Shown one piece after another: positions 25,298 to 34,621 of a stretch of DNA of 64,000 bases (position 1 is its first letter; every line of letters starts with the position of its first letter). Source of the DNA: Aliiroseovarius salicola (GTDB lineage Bacteria > Pseudomonadota > Alphaproteobacteria > Rhodobacterales > Rhodobacteraceae); NCBI RefSeq assembly GCF_027891095.1, contig NZ_JAQIIO010000002.1, positions 186,001 to 250,000 of the forward strand, read 5' to 3'. The position numbers were made by a program, and so were the translations under genes. Below the pieces are notes generated by a model. That model had not been told where the DNA came from, did no database searches, and saw only the letters and a list, made by a program, of their open reading frames with translations.

Positions 25298-26686
25298 ATG
25301 CTGGACGATCAGGTGACCGAAGACGTGCTGCCCGAGGAAGGCGACTATGAGCTGGACCGGGATGTTTTTGGACCGGTTAAAGCAGCTTTGGATTCAGGAA
25401 ATGCAGGTGCGCTGGCTCTGGCGCTTGAACCCCTTCACCCCGCTGACATTGCCGACCTCATGGAACAGCTCTCCGATGACGACCGGACAGAGTTTGTGCG
25501 CCTTTATGGCAGCGGGTTTGACGGTGAGATCCTTTCGGAACTCGATGAACGCCTGCGTGAAGATGTGGTCGAGGCGATGGAACCGGAGGTTCTGGCCGAG
25601 GCGGTGCGCGAGCTGGAAACCGACGACGTTGTTGACCTGATCGAGGACCTTGATGACCCGCAGGCCGAAGCGGTTCTCGACGCGCTCGACGATGACGACC
25701 GGGTGGTGGTTGAACAGTCGCTGTCTTATCCCGAAGAATCCGCCGGGCGCCTGATGCAGCGTGAACTGGTTGCGGCACCTCAGCATTGGAATGTCGGGCA
25801 AACCATTGATTTTCTGCGCAGCCAGACCGACCTTCCCGAACAGTTTTATCACGTGATCCTCGTCGATCCGCGAATGCGCCCAACCGGGTATGTCACCCTC
25901 GGGCGGCTGATGGGCAGCCTTCGCGCGACACCGTTGACCGCGATCATCGAAGAGAGCTTTCGCACCATTCCCGTGCGTCAGGACGAAGGTGAAGTGGCCT
26001 ATGCGTTCAATCAGTATCACCTGATTTCCGCCCCGGTGGTCGACGACGATGACCGGTTGGTCGGCGTGATCACCATCGATGACGCGATGGGGATCCTTGA
26101 TGAAGAGCATGAAGAAGACATTCTGCGTCTGGCGGGTGTGGGCGAGGAAAGCTCGTTGACTGATAAGGTGATCGAGACCACCAAGCGACGCTTTCCGTGG
26201 CTGGCGGTGAACCTGGTGACCTCAATCTTGGCCTCGCTGGTGATTGCCCAGTTTGACGCGGTGATTGCCCAGTTTGTGGCGCTTGCGGTGTTAATGCCAA
26301 TCGTTGCGTCGATGGGTGGGAACGCAGGCACACAATCTCTCACCGTGGCGGTGCGAGCACTGGCGACCAAAGACCTTACCACCGGAAACGTCTGGCGGGT
26401 GATCCGGCGCGAAGCGATCGTCGGGTTGGTCAATGGTGTGATCTTTGCGGTGGTCATGGGGGTGGTCGGGGTGATCTGGTTCAGCACGCCGATGCTCGGC
26501 GTCGTCATCGGCATCGCGATGGTCGTGAACCTTGTGGTGGCCGGGCTCGCGGGCGTTATGATCCCGGTGACATTGGAGCGGATGGACATCGACCCGGCAC
26601 TGGCTTCGGGCGCTTTCGTGACCACGGTCACGGATGTGGTCGGGTTCTTCGCCTTCCTTGGCCTTGCCGCAGTGATGCTTCTGTAA
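25298..26686 (+). CDS. mgtE: Magnesium transporter MgtE
   Basis: Mg2+ channel gated by cytosolic magnesium. The 462-residue protein has the standard order: an acidic N-terminal MgtE_N superhelix (about 30-135, with LHPADIADLMEQL), two CBS domains (about 145-270), the plug helix with acidic DEEHEEDIL, and five membrane segments from about 300, including ASMGGNAGTQSLTVAVRAL, which forms the pore. GAGGAGG precedes the ATG at 25298; a TTG two codons earlier is an artefact. It is divergent from guaD. I saw no known magnesium riboswitch in the 121-base gap. Confidence 0.97.
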   Translation: MLDDQVTEDVLPEEGDYELDRDVFGPVKAALDSGNAGALALALEPLHPADIADLMEQLSDDDRTEFVRLYGSGFDGEILSELDERLREDVVEAMEPEVLAEAVRELETDDVVDLIEDLDDPQAEAVLDALDDDDRVVVEQSLSYPEESAGRLMQRELVAAPQHWNVGQTIDFLRSQTDLPEQFYHVILVDPRMRPTGYVTLGRLMGSLRATPLTAIIEESFRTIPVRQDEGEVAYAFNQYHLISAPVVDDDDRLVGVITIDDAMGILDEEHEEDILRLAGVGEESSLTDKVIETTKRRFPWLAVNLVTSILASLVIAQFDAVIAQFVALAVLMPIVASMGGNAGTQSLTVAVRALATKDLTTGNVWRVIRREAIVGLVNGVIFAVVMGVVGVIWFSTPMLGVVIGIAMVVNLVVAGLAGVMIPVTLERMDIDPALASGAFVTTVTDVVGFFAFLGLAAVMLL

Positions 26687-26699
26687 CGGAACTCTTGAT

Positions 26700-27260
26700 A
26701 TGACCGACCTGACCGAGATGAAAGCAGCCGCACGCAAGGCCGCCTTTGCCCGCCGCAAAGAGGCCCATTCAGAAACGCGTTCTGCGCTGGGCGTGGCCCA
26801 TCTGATTGGTGAATTAACCCAGCATAAAGGCAAGGCGATTGCCGGCTATATGCCGATCAGAACCGAAATCAACCCACTGCCTGCCATGGCCGCTCTGGCC
26901 GCATGGTCCACCATTGGCGTGCCCTATATCGAGGGCGAAGGCCAGCCGCTGAAGTTTGCCAAATGGCGCCCGGACAGCAAGCTTGTCGATGGTCCATTTG
27001 GGGCGCAAGTGCCCGCACAACTCGAGTTCTTTGAGCCCGAGGTGGTGGTGGTTCCGCTGGTGGCGTTCGACCGCAAAGGCGGTCGCCTGGGCTATGGTGG
27101 TGGGTTCTATGATCGGACCTTGGAAGGGCTGCGCGCCAAACGACCGACACTGGCGATCGGTTATGCCTATGCCGCGCAAGAAGCTCAGGGTCTGCCGCTT
27201 GAACCCACGGACCAGCCGCTGGATATGATCATCACCGACGAAGGCGTGATCCGCTTCTGA
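26700..27260 (+). CDS. 5-formyltetrahydrofolate cyclo-ligase
   Basis: ATP-dependent enzyme converting 5-formyl-THF to 5,10-methenyl-THF. The 186-residue protein has the N-terminal basic helix (MKAAARKAAFARRKEAH), the substrate segment AGYMPIRTEINPLP at about 49-62 and the highly conserved VPLVAFDRKGGRLGYGGGFYDRTL at about 118-141. It starts 14 bases after the mgtE stop, so the two are probably co-transcribed; an interspersed repeat follows. Confidence 0.94.
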   Translation: MTDLTEMKAAARKAAFARRKEAHSETRSALGVAHLIGELTQHKGKAIAGYMPIRTEINPLPAMAALAAWSTIGVPYIEGEGQPLKFAKWRPDSKLVDGPFGAQVPAQLEFFEPEVVVVPLVAFDRKGGRLGYGGGFYDRTLEGLRAKRPTLAIGYAYAAQEAQGLPLEPTDQPLDMIITDEGVIRF

Positions 27261-27310
27261 CTTGGACGGTTGCGTGGGGGGGCTTTCGCTTTCGCTCAAG
27301 CGCGCTGTCG

Positions 27311-27462
27311 GTGGCTCACGATGTGAGCTTGAAGGGGCTTTGCCCCCGCCTTCGGCTCCCCCAGGATATTTTCCGTCAGAAGAAGCAGGCAATCCCGCGC
27401 TTTTCTTCTGACCAGAAATATCCCGGGGTGAGCGAGCTTGTCTCGCGAGGGGCAGCGCCCCT
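27311..27462. repeat. Interspersed palindromic element, head-to-head pair (copy 9)
   Basis: The forward arm runs from GTGGCTCACGATGTGAGC through GGGGCTTTGCCCC, CCTTCGG and CCCCCAGGATATTTTCCGTCAGAAGAAG. The reverse arm runs from CTTCTGACCAGAAATATCCCGGGG through the GCGAG hairpin to GGGGCAGCGCCCC. It fills most of the 330-base gap before the phosphoesterase gene; the rest of the gap shows no gene. Confidence 0.92.
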
Positions 27463-27590
27463 TTTTCGCCGCGCGCAATCCGAGGCCACCCCCAACCTAA
27501 GTCGGCACACGGGGGTAACGCGAGGTGTGCGCCCCTCACCCTGCGCTTCTCTCTTGCCCTTTTGGCACAACCGGCCTAGGGCTATCCTCC

Positions 27591-28412
27591 ATGAAAATAC
27601 TCTTTCTTGGCGATATCATGGGCCGTGCTGGTCGACGCGCGGTGACGGAACGTTTGACGAAACTGCGGGAAACGTGGCGGCTCGATTTTGTCGTGGCCAA
27701 TGGCGAGAATGCCACGTCGGGGCACGGGTTGTCCGGCGGCCACGCAAAGACGCTTTTTGAAGCTGGAGTGGATGTGCTCACCCTTGGCGATCACGCCTTT
27801 GACCAGCGCGACATGCTGACCTTCTGTGAGCAGGACAAGCGGATCATTCGCCCTCTGAACTATGCCAAAGGGGCACCGGGGGTTGGCGCGCGCGTGTTTT
27901 CAGACAGGCGGGGCCGCAAGATCCTTGTGGCGCAGGTTCTGGGTCAGGTCTTTATGAAGCGGGCCTTTGACGATCCGTTTTCCGCGATTGACCTCGTGCT
28001 GAACAAACACCGCATTGGGGGGGCCGTTCAGGCGGCCCTGGTGGACATTCATTGCGAGGCAACCTCGGAAAAAATGGGTATGGGCCATTGGTGTGATGGG
28101 CGCGCAAGCATTGTGGTTGGCACCCATACCCATGTGCCCACCGGTGATGCGCAGATCCTGCCCAAAGGGACGGCGTTTCAATCGGATGCCGGGATGTGCG
28201 GAGATTACAATTCCGTCATCGGCATGAAAAAGGACGAACCTCTGAACCGCTTCATCACTGGCATGGCCAAGGGGCGGTTTGAACCGGCGGCAGGAGAGGC
28301 AACCTTGTCGGGGCTTTATGTGGAAACCGACGACCGTACCGGGTTGTCCACTCGTGTCCAGATGGTGCGCGAGGGGGGGCGGCTGATGCAATCCACCCCA
28401 CTGGACGGGTAA
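27591..28412 (+). CDS. YmdB/TIGR00282-family metallophosphoesterase
   Basis: Calcineurin-like phosphoesterase. The 273-residue protein starts MKILFLGDIMGRAGRRAV (first metal Asp and the Gly-Arg loop) and has NGENATSGHGLS at 38-49, LGDHAFDQ at about 64-71 and VVGTHTHVPTGDAQIL at about 173-188, the ligand blocks of this family. Members hydrolyse 2',3'-cyclic nucleotides and cyclic dinucleotides in studied cases. The ATG at 27591 gives the standard start. The DMT transporter gene follows one base after its stop, so the two form an operon. Confidence 0.92.
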   Translation: MKILFLGDIMGRAGRRAVTERLTKLRETWRLDFVVANGENATSGHGLSGGHAKTLFEAGVDVLTLGDHAFDQRDMLTFCEQDKRIIRPLNYAKGAPGVGARVFSDRRGRKILVAQVLGQVFMKRAFDDPFSAIDLVLNKHRIGGAVQAALVDIHCEATSEKMGMGHWCDGRASIVVGTHTHVPTGDAQILPKGTAFQSDAGMCGDYNSVIGMKKDEPLNRFITGMAKGRFEPAAGEATLSGLYVETDDRTGLSTRVQMVREGGRLMQSTPLDG

Positions 28413-28413
28413 G

Positions 28414-29307
28414 GTGCAGCTCCGCCTGATCGGTTTCCTCGCGCTTCTCGGTGCAGGCTGGGCACTTACCGGGGTGCTGTCGAAACCGGTTGTCGAAGCC
28501 GGTCATGGGATTTTTGGCATTATCCTTTGGCAGATGGCCATAGGGGCGACGATCCTGACCGGGGTGTCCCGGATCAGGGGGAAATCTGTGCCCCTGACAC
28601 GCAATCACCTGCCGCTTTATTTATTTGTGGCACTTGGCGGCACCATCTTTCCAAATGCGGCAAGTTACCTATCGCTCGACCACCTGCCTGCGGGAGTGAT
28701 GGCAATCATCATTGCCGCAGTCCCGATGTTTGCTTTCCCGATGGCGCTCTTATTGAAAAGCGAGAACTTTGCTACCAAGCGTCTGTTTGGGCTTTTGGCC
28801 GGGTTGATTGGCGTTGCGATCCTGGTCGGGCCGCAATCGGCATTGCCCGAGGGGGCGTGGTTCTGGATTGCCATCGCGCTGATTGCTCCGGCGCTTTACG
28901 GGATTGAGGGCAATGTGGTGGCAAAATGGGGGACCGGGGGGCTGGATCCTGTGCAGGTGCTTGCCGGGGCATCCCTTGTCGGCCTGCCAATCGCTGGCGT
29001 GATGGCTGTTTTGACCGGAGGCTGGATCGATCCGTTTTCCGATTTCGATGGGACCAAGGGGTTGATCGTGTTGAACTCGGTCATCCATGCCTTTGTTTAT
29101 TCCGGCTATGTCTGGTTGGTGAGGCGGGCGGGCGCATCTTTTGCCGCACAGGTCAGTTATCTGGTCACCGGGTTTGGCGTGATCTGGGCAATGCTGCTCT
29201 TGGGCGAGCGGTATTCCGGTTCAGTCTGGCTGGCGCTTGCGGTGATGTTTCTGGGCCTGTTCCTGGTGCAACCGCGCACAACGGGTGCAGCGGAGCAAGA
29301 GGCATAA
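28414..29307 (+). CDS. EamA/DMT-family transporter
   Basis: The 297-residue protein has about ten membrane segments in two EamA halves (about 5-140 and 150-290), each ending with the Gly-rich VLxGPQ or LGERYSGSVWLALAVMFLG style segment. DMT exporters handle amino acids, nucleobases or drugs; the substrate is not readable. The start is a GTG one base after the stop of the phosphoesterase gene. Confidence 0.9.
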   Translation: MQLRLIGFLALLGAGWALTGVLSKPVVEAGHGIFGIILWQMAIGATILTGVSRIRGKSVPLTRNHLPLYLFVALGGTIFPNAASYLSLDHLPAGVMAIIIAAVPMFAFPMALLLKSENFATKRLFGLLAGLIGVAILVGPQSALPEGAWFWIAIALIAPALYGIEGNVVAKWGTGGLDPVQVLAGASLVGLPIAGVMAVLTGGWIDPFSDFDGTKGLIVLNSVIHAFVYSGYVWLVRRAGASFAAQVSYLVTGFGVIWAMLLLGERYSGSVWLALAVMFLGLFLVQPRTTGAAEQEA

Positions 29308-29412
29308 AATCACGCAGGATAAACGTCGTGCTTGCCCCGACTTGCTGCAATTGGCAAAACTGGCAGGAACAACCTGTTAAAAATCAGGACAGGGTCAAGG
29401 TAGGGATATTTC

Positions 29413-31194
29413 ATGGGGTTTTTCGAGTTGAGCCAGACCGCACAGGCGATCCTGTCGCTGGTGGTCGTGTTGGGCATGTTCGCGCTTTTTATCCGCGAGA
29501 CATTCCCGACCGAAGTGGTGGCCATCGCCGGTGTCTCCGTGATGTTGCTGACCGGCATCCTGCCCTATGACACAGCACTAGGGGTGCTGTCGAACCCGGC
29601 GCCGTGGACCATTGCCGGCATGTTCATCGTGATGGGAGCCCTGGTGCGCACCGGGGCGCTGAAATGGTTCACGCAGATCGCCGAGCAACAGGCCGAAGGC
29701 CGCCCGATGGTTGCCCTTGCTGCACTGATGGGATTTGTTGTGGTTGCGTCCGCCTTTGTGTCGAACACTCCGGTGGTGGTTGTGATGATCCCGGTGTTTA
29801 TCCAACTTTCCAAAAAAATCGGCCAATCGGCGTCAAAGCTGCTGATCCCGCTGAGTTACGGAGCCATTCTGGGCGGCACGCTCACCCTGATCGGCACTTC
29901 GACCAACCTGCTGGTCGATGGTGTGGCACGCGCCCATGGACTGAAGCCATTTTCGATATTTGAGGTCACGCCTCTGGGCATCATTCTGGTTATCTGGGGT
30001 ATGATCTACATTTATTTGGTTGCTCCAAGAATTCTGCCTGATCGGACTTCGATGGCAACGATGCTAGGCAGTGACAGATCACGCAAAAAATTCTTTACCG
30101 AGGCGGTGATTCCACCCGACAGCAACCTGATCGGGCGCGAGGTGAATGGTGTGCAACTGTTCAAACGTGACGGTGTCCGGCTGGTTGACGTGATCCGGGG
30201 CGATGCCTCGCTCAGGCGCGATCTGACGGGGGTAACACTTCAGCTTGGGGATCGGGTCGTGTTGCGAACCGCAATGACAGAGCTTTTGTCCCTCCAGCGC
30301 GACAAAAGCCTGAAACGCGTGGATCAGGTGTCGGCGGTGGAAACCGCGACGGTCGAGGTGCTGATCACGCCGGGGTGCAAGATGGTCGGCAAAATGTTGG
30401 GCAAAATGCGTCTGCGTCGCCGCTACGGTGTCTATCCACTTGCTGTACATCGGAAGAACCAGAACATTGGCCGTCAGCTGGATACATTGGTGGTCAAAGT
30501 GGGTGACACATTGCTGCTGGAAGGTGCGCCCGAAGATCTGTCACGCCTCGCACAGGACATGGACCTGGCGGATGTGTCCCACCCCTCTGAACGCGAATAC
30601 CGCCGAGAACATGCTCCGGTCGCCATTGCAGCACTTCTTGGCCTGGTGGTGCTGGCCGGTCTGGGAATTGCACCAATCTTCCTGCTGGCTGTGCTGGCCG
30701 TGGCGCTGGTGCTGGTCACGCGCTGCATTGATGCGGATGAGGCATTCGGTGCCGTGGATGGGCGGCTTCTGGTGCTGATTTTTGCCATGCTGGGCATTGG
30801 GGCGGCCTTGGAAAGCTCTGGTGCGGTTGCGCTGATTGCCAATGCGGTTGCACCCGTCCTTGGCAAGCTGCCACCCTTCTTGATTGTCTGGGCAATCTAC
30901 CTGCTCACATCCGTGCTGACCGAACTGGTGTCAAACAACGCCGTGGCGGTGGTTGTCACGCCCATTGCGATCGGACTTGCCGATGCGCTTGGGCTTGACG
31001 CCCGCCCACTGGTGGTCGCGGTCATGGTCGCCGCCTCGGCCAGTTTTGCCACCCCGATTGGTTATCAGACCAACACGCTGGTCTATGGCCCCGGCGGGTA
31101 TAAATTCTCGGATTTCCTCAAAGTTGGCATCCCGCTAAACCTCTCGGTTGGCATTCTGGCATCCGCGATCATCCCGTTTATCTGGCCTCTGTAA
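29413..31194 (+). CDS. SLC13/DASS-family permease with RCK_C domains (1)
   Basis: The 593-residue protein has an N-terminal membrane block (about 10-205), two cytosolic TrkA-C (RCK_C) domains (about 215-295 and 305-385), then a second membrane block to the C terminus. DASS hallmarks are visible: SNTPVVVVMIP around 118-128, the Asn loop SNNAVAVVVTPIAIG around 508-522 and the C-terminal TPIGYQTNTLVYGPGGYKFSDFLKVG. Relatives carry dicarboxylates, sulfate or other anions; substrate unknown. It faces a related gene of the same length across a repeat element. Confidence 0.92.
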   Translation: MGFFELSQTAQAILSLVVVLGMFALFIRETFPTEVVAIAGVSVMLLTGILPYDTALGVLSNPAPWTIAGMFIVMGALVRTGALKWFTQIAEQQAEGRPMVALAALMGFVVVASAFVSNTPVVVVMIPVFIQLSKKIGQSASKLLIPLSYGAILGGTLTLIGTSTNLLVDGVARAHGLKPFSIFEVTPLGIILVIWGMIYIYLVAPRILPDRTSMATMLGSDRSRKKFFTEAVIPPDSNLIGREVNGVQLFKRDGVRLVDVIRGDASLRRDLTGVTLQLGDRVVLRTAMTELLSLQRDKSLKRVDQVSAVETATVEVLITPGCKMVGKMLGKMRLRRRYGVYPLAVHRKNQNIGRQLDTLVVKVGDTLLLEGAPEDLSRLAQDMDLADVSHPSEREYRREHAPVAIAALLGLVVLAGLGIAPIFLLAVLAVALVLVTRCIDADEAFGAVDGRLLVLIFAMLGIGAALESSGAVALIANAVAPVLGKLPPFLIVWAIYLLTSVLTELVSNNAVAVVVTPIAIGLADALGLDARPLVVAVMVAASASFATPIGYQTNTLVYGPGGYKFSDFLKVGIPLNLSVGILASAIIPFIWPL

Positions 31195-31239
31195 AAGGGG
31201 CAGAGGGGGCGCTTTCGCTCACGCTCAAGCGCGCGTCTT

Positions 31240-31392
31240 GTGGCTCACTGCGTGAGCCTTGTCAGGGGCGCTGCCCCTCACGAGACAAGCTCGCTCACCC
31301 CGGGATATTTCTAGTCAGAAGAAAAGCGCGGGTCGCCTGTTTCTTCTGACTGCAAATATCCTGGGGGAGCCGAAGGCGGGGGCAAAGCCCCT
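31240..31392. repeat. Interspersed palindromic element, head-to-head pair (copy 10)
   Basis: A complete pair. The forward arm has GTGGCTCACTGCGTGAGCC, GGGGCGCTGCCCC, the GCGAG/CTCGC hairpin, CCCCGGGATATTT and AGTCAGAAGAAAAG. The reverse arm has TTTCTTCTGACTGCAAATATCCTGGGGG and GGGGCAAAGCCCC. It sits between the two convergent SLC13 genes. Confidence 0.93.
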
Positions 31393-31470
31393 CCGAGCGG
31401 AGCGAGGATACCCCAACCCCAGGCGACCCGCGAGGATCAACACGGGGCGGGAGCATTTTCTGTTCCCTGA

Positions 31471-33252
31471 TCAGAGCGGCCAGAACAGTAGGATCGAAGG
31501 AATGGACACGGCCACAACCAGCACTTCGAGAGGAAGGCCCATGCGCCAGTAGTCGCCAAACTTATACCCTCCCGGCCCAAGTATCAGTGTGTTGTTCTTG
31601 TGGCCAATCGGCGTGAGAAATGCGCAACTTGCGGCCACAGCCACGGCCATCAGGAACGGGTCAGGGTTTTTTCCGAGTGCCTGTGCCATCTGGATACCGA
31701 CGGGGGCCGCGACAATCGTGGTTGCGGTGTTGTTCAGAACATCTGACAGCGTCATGGTCACAATCATCAGAACCGTCAAAACCACCCACGCAGGAAGCCC
31801 TTCGGTGATCCCGATCAGAGTTCCGGCAATGAGTTCCGTTCCGCCCGATGTTTCAAGCGCCGCCCCAAGTGGGATCATCGACCCCAACAACACAACCACT
31901 GGCCATTCGATATGGTCGTAAATCTCGGAAATCGGCAGGATTTTCATCAGCACATAGCTGACCACCACCAGCCCAAGAGCGACAGGGAGATAGATGAGAC
32001 CAATACTCGCCGCTGCAACAGCAGCCGCAAACAACCCGATCGCCCACCAGACTTTCCGGTCTTTCGTCACGGTCAGGCCCCGTTCGGCCAGTGGCAGGCA
32101 GCCCAGCCATTCGGTCACATCGGCTTCTTTGCCGACGGGCACCAGCAAGAGCAGGATGTCACCGGGGTGAATTTCTGTCTTGCGCACCTGTTTAAAGATC
32201 CGTGTGCCCGCGCGTGAAATCCCCATCAGAACCGTATTACGCCGCCAGCCCAGCCCGACGGCTTGCGCGGTCTTGCGGGAAATGCGGGCGTTTTCGGGCA
32301 CCACCACTTCGATCTTGGACAGGCCATCGCCCTCGGCAGTGAGGGTCTCGTGTCGCGGATCTTCGGTAAACGTCAGACCAAGGGCGGCGCGAAACTCATC
32401 CAGCGCCTCGGGGCGTGCCTCAAGCACCAATGCGTCCCCGGCTTGCAGCATCGTGTTGCGCTGCACGCCATAGCGGCGTTTGCCATCCCGCACGAGGCCG
32501 AGGATCGCTACATCGTTTTTCTCAGCAACCTCATCCAGCTCCTTTACCCGTTTGCCCACATGTTTGCTGTCTTCGGGCACGGTGAGTTCCGCCACATATT
32601 GCGCGAACTCCTCCATCGGGTCACGGCCTTCGACACCTTGCTTGGGCTGTGGAATCAAGCGCCAGCCGATCAGGGCCACGAAGATCAAGCCCGCAATCGC
32701 CGTCACCCCGCCCACCGGGGCAAAGTCGAACATGTGGAAGGGTTCCCCCAGCGCCTCGCCGCGTATCGAAGCGATGATGATGTTGGGCGGCGTGCCGATC
32801 AGTGTGACCATGCCGCCAAGGATGGTGGCAAAAGACAGCGGCATCAGCGACAGACCCGGTGCGCGGCCAGCCTTGCGCGCGGTCTGCATGTCCACCGGCA
32901 TCAACAGCGCAAGTGCGGCCACGTTGTTCATGAAGGCCGACAGGATCCCGCCAACCGCCCCCATCAGGGTTATATGCGCCCCCAGTGACCGGGTGGCGTC
33001 GACCAGCGTCCGCGTGATCAGGAACACGGCACCTGAGCGCACCAGCCCGGCCGAGACCACCAAAACCAGCGCCACAACCAACGTTGCCGGATGGCCGAAA
33101 CCGGAAAACGCCTCTTTCGTCGGGACAACACCCAATACGACGCCCAGCATCAGGGCAGAAAAGGCCACAAGGTCATAGCGAAACCGCCCCCAGAGCAGCA
33201 GGGCAAAGACGGCACCAAAAAGCGAAAATAGAATGATTTGATCTGTACTCAT
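31471..33252 (-). CDS. SLC13/DASS-family permease with RCK_C domains (2)
   Basis: The 593-residue protein has the same plan as the facing permease: N-terminal membrane block with FMNNVAALALLMPVDM, two TrkA-C domains (about 205-285 and 300-380) and a C-terminal membrane block with LNNTATTIVAAPVGIQ and TPIGHKNNTLILGPGGYKFGDYWRMG. The ATG at 33252 (MSTDQIILF) is preferred over an upstream in-frame start. The two proteins are clearly homologous but not near-identical, so they are diverged paralogues or separate acquisitions, likely with different anion preferences. Confidence 0.92.
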   Translation of the reverse strand: MSTDQIILFSLFGAVFALLLWGRFRYDLVAFSALMLGVVLGVVPTKEAFSGFGHPATLVVALVLVVSAGLVRSGAVFLITRTLVDATRSLGAHITLMGAVGGILSAFMNNVAALALLMPVDMQTARKAGRAPGLSLMPLSFATILGGMVTLIGTPPNIIIASIRGEALGEPFHMFDFAPVGGVTAIAGLIFVALIGWRLIPQPKQGVEGRDPMEEFAQYVAELTVPEDSKHVGKRVKELDEVAEKNDVAILGLVRDGKRRYGVQRNTMLQAGDALVLEARPEALDEFRAALGLTFTEDPRHETLTAEGDGLSKIEVVVPENARISRKTAQAVGLGWRRNTVLMGISRAGTRIFKQVRKTEIHPGDILLLLVPVGKEADVTEWLGCLPLAERGLTVTKDRKVWWAIGLFAAAVAAASIGLIYLPVALGLVVVSYVLMKILPISEIYDHIEWPVVVLLGSMIPLGAALETSGGTELIAGTLIGITEGLPAWVVLTVLMIVTMTLSDVLNNTATTIVAAPVGIQMAQALGKNPDPFLMAVAVAASCAFLTPIGHKNNTLILGPGGYKFGDYWRMGLPLEVLVVAVSIPSILLFWPL

Positions 33253-33339
33253 ACCACAGGGATAAAGCGCAAATCCCGCTGAGGAAACTGTGATCTGCGG
33301 GGAAATTGCTCTGGCGGCCAACCCGTTACCCGAAAAGCG

Positions 33340-33933
33340 CTAGGAAAACAGAACCGGGTAAAGCGAGGCCAGAAGCAGCAGGGCCATGGTCACATTAAAG
33401 ACCGTCAGGCGGGTGGGATTGGTCAGAACGCGGCGAATTTGCTGGCCCAGGATGGTCCAGGTCGACACCGAGGGCAGGTTCACCGCGCCAAACGCCATTG
33501 CCACCAGAACCACCGCACTCATCGAGCGATCCGGTGCATAGACGGAAATTGCCGTCAGCGCCATCGCCCAGGCCTTGGGGTTGACCCATTGAAAGGCGGC
33601 AGCCTGTAGGAATGTCATGGGCGAGGCTCCGGCATGACCGGTGCCGGGCACCCCGGCCCGCGCGATCTTCCACGCCAGCCAGACGAGGTAGATCACGGAA
33701 AAGATCTTCAGCAACGTATAGCTGACCGGGAAGGCGTCAAAGACCTGCATCAAGCCAGCGCCCACCAGCACGATCATCAGGGTAAAGCCAATTCCAATTC
33801 CCAGCATGTGTGGGATGGAGCGGCGAAAACCGAAATTGGCGCCTGAAGACATCAGCATCAGATTGTTTGGCCCCGGCGTGATGGATGAGACAAAGGCGAA
33901 GGCGATAAGCGCGCTGAGGATGTCGATGCTCAT
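33340..33933 (-). CDS. LysE/RhtB-family amino-acid exporter
   Basis: The 197-residue membrane protein starts MSIDILSALIAFAFVSSITPGPNNLMLMSSG; the ITPGPNNLM motif at 19-27 is the family hallmark, followed by GxxxGxxxG-type helices and a total of about six membrane segments. The ATG at 33933 gives the family length; the open frame continues far upstream through the divergent regulator gene and is not used. The AsnC-type regulator encoded divergently 90 bases away probably controls it. Confidence 0.92.
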   Translation of the reverse strand: MSIDILSALIAFAFVSSITPGPNNLMLMSSGANFGFRRSIPHMLGIGIGFTLMIVLVGAGLMQVFDAFPVSYTLLKIFSVIYLVWLAWKIARAGVPGTGHAGASPMTFLQAAAFQWVNPKAWAMALTAISVYAPDRSMSAVVLVAMAFGAVNLPSVSTWTILGQQIRRVLTNPTRLTVFNVTMALLLLASLYPVLFS

Positions 33934-34023
33934 TGGATATTCCTGTATTGCCTCACAAGTATTCGGCATGATGCGCGCGCTGGGATTGCAAATCGGCATG
34001 AAATACCAGTAACTTTGCAACTG

Positions 34024-34476
34024 ATGACGAAGATTGATGAAATAAACCGCAAAATATTGCGCGAACTTTCCCGCGATGGGCGCCTGCCCAATATCGAACT
34101 CGCTGATCGTGTGGGCCTGTCGCCCTCCGCCTGCCTGCGCCGCGTGCAGGAGCTGGAGCGGGCGGGGGTGATCAAAGGCTATCGCGCCGTGCTTGACCCA
34201 ATGGCGATGGGGCAGGGGTTTGCCGCCTATGTCACCGTGGGGTTGAATGATCACACCAAGGCGGCGCAGGATGCGTTTGAACGCGCTATGGACCTCTATG
34301 ACGAAGTGCGCGAATGCCACAACATCACCGGCACCGTCGAATACCTGCTTCGTGTCGAGACCGAAGATCTGGCAAGCTACAAGCTTTTCCATACCGAAAA
34401 ACTCGGCACCCTGCCGCAGGTGCACCAGATCGTGACCCATGTGGTGATGGGGTCGCCCAAGGACGAACGCGCGTAA
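34024..34476 (+). CDS. Lrp/AsnC-family transcriptional regulator
   Basis: The 150-residue protein has an N-terminal HTH (KIDEINRKILRELSRDGRLPNIELADRVGLSPSACLRRVQELERAGVIKGYRA, residues 3-56) and a C-terminal RAM/AsnC_trans_reg domain (about 65-145, with VTGxxEYLLRVE-type strand ITGTVEYLLRVET) that binds amino acids and makes octamers. The ATG at 34024 is better supported than the TTG at 34015. It is divergent from the LysE-type exporter, the usual pairing of an amino-acid sensor with its exporter. Confidence 0.93.
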   Translation: MTKIDEINRKILRELSRDGRLPNIELADRVGLSPSACLRRVQELERAGVIKGYRAVLDPMAMGQGFAAYVTVGLNDHTKAAQDAFERAMDLYDEVRECHNITGTVEYLLRVETEDLASYKLFHTEKLGTLPQVHQIVTHVVMGSPKDERA

Positions 34477-34494
34477 AACGACAGCAGCCCCACA

Positions 34495-34513
34495 GGCTCA
34501 CAATGTGAGCCAC
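34495..34513 (-). repeat. Interspersed palindromic element, hairpin module only (copy 11)
   Basis: Only the terminal hairpin module, GGCTCACAATGTGAGCCAC, preceded by CAGCCCCA. It lies just beyond the AsnC-type gene and looks like a remnant of a longer copy. Confidence 0.65.
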
Positions 34514-34621
34514 CGAACGCGCGTTTGAGTGTGAACGAAAGCGCCCTTGCCCCCCTGCCACCCCTTGGGGTATTGAACGCGTCAACTGATACTCGCATTC
34601 ATAAGAATTACGGAGGTCGCC

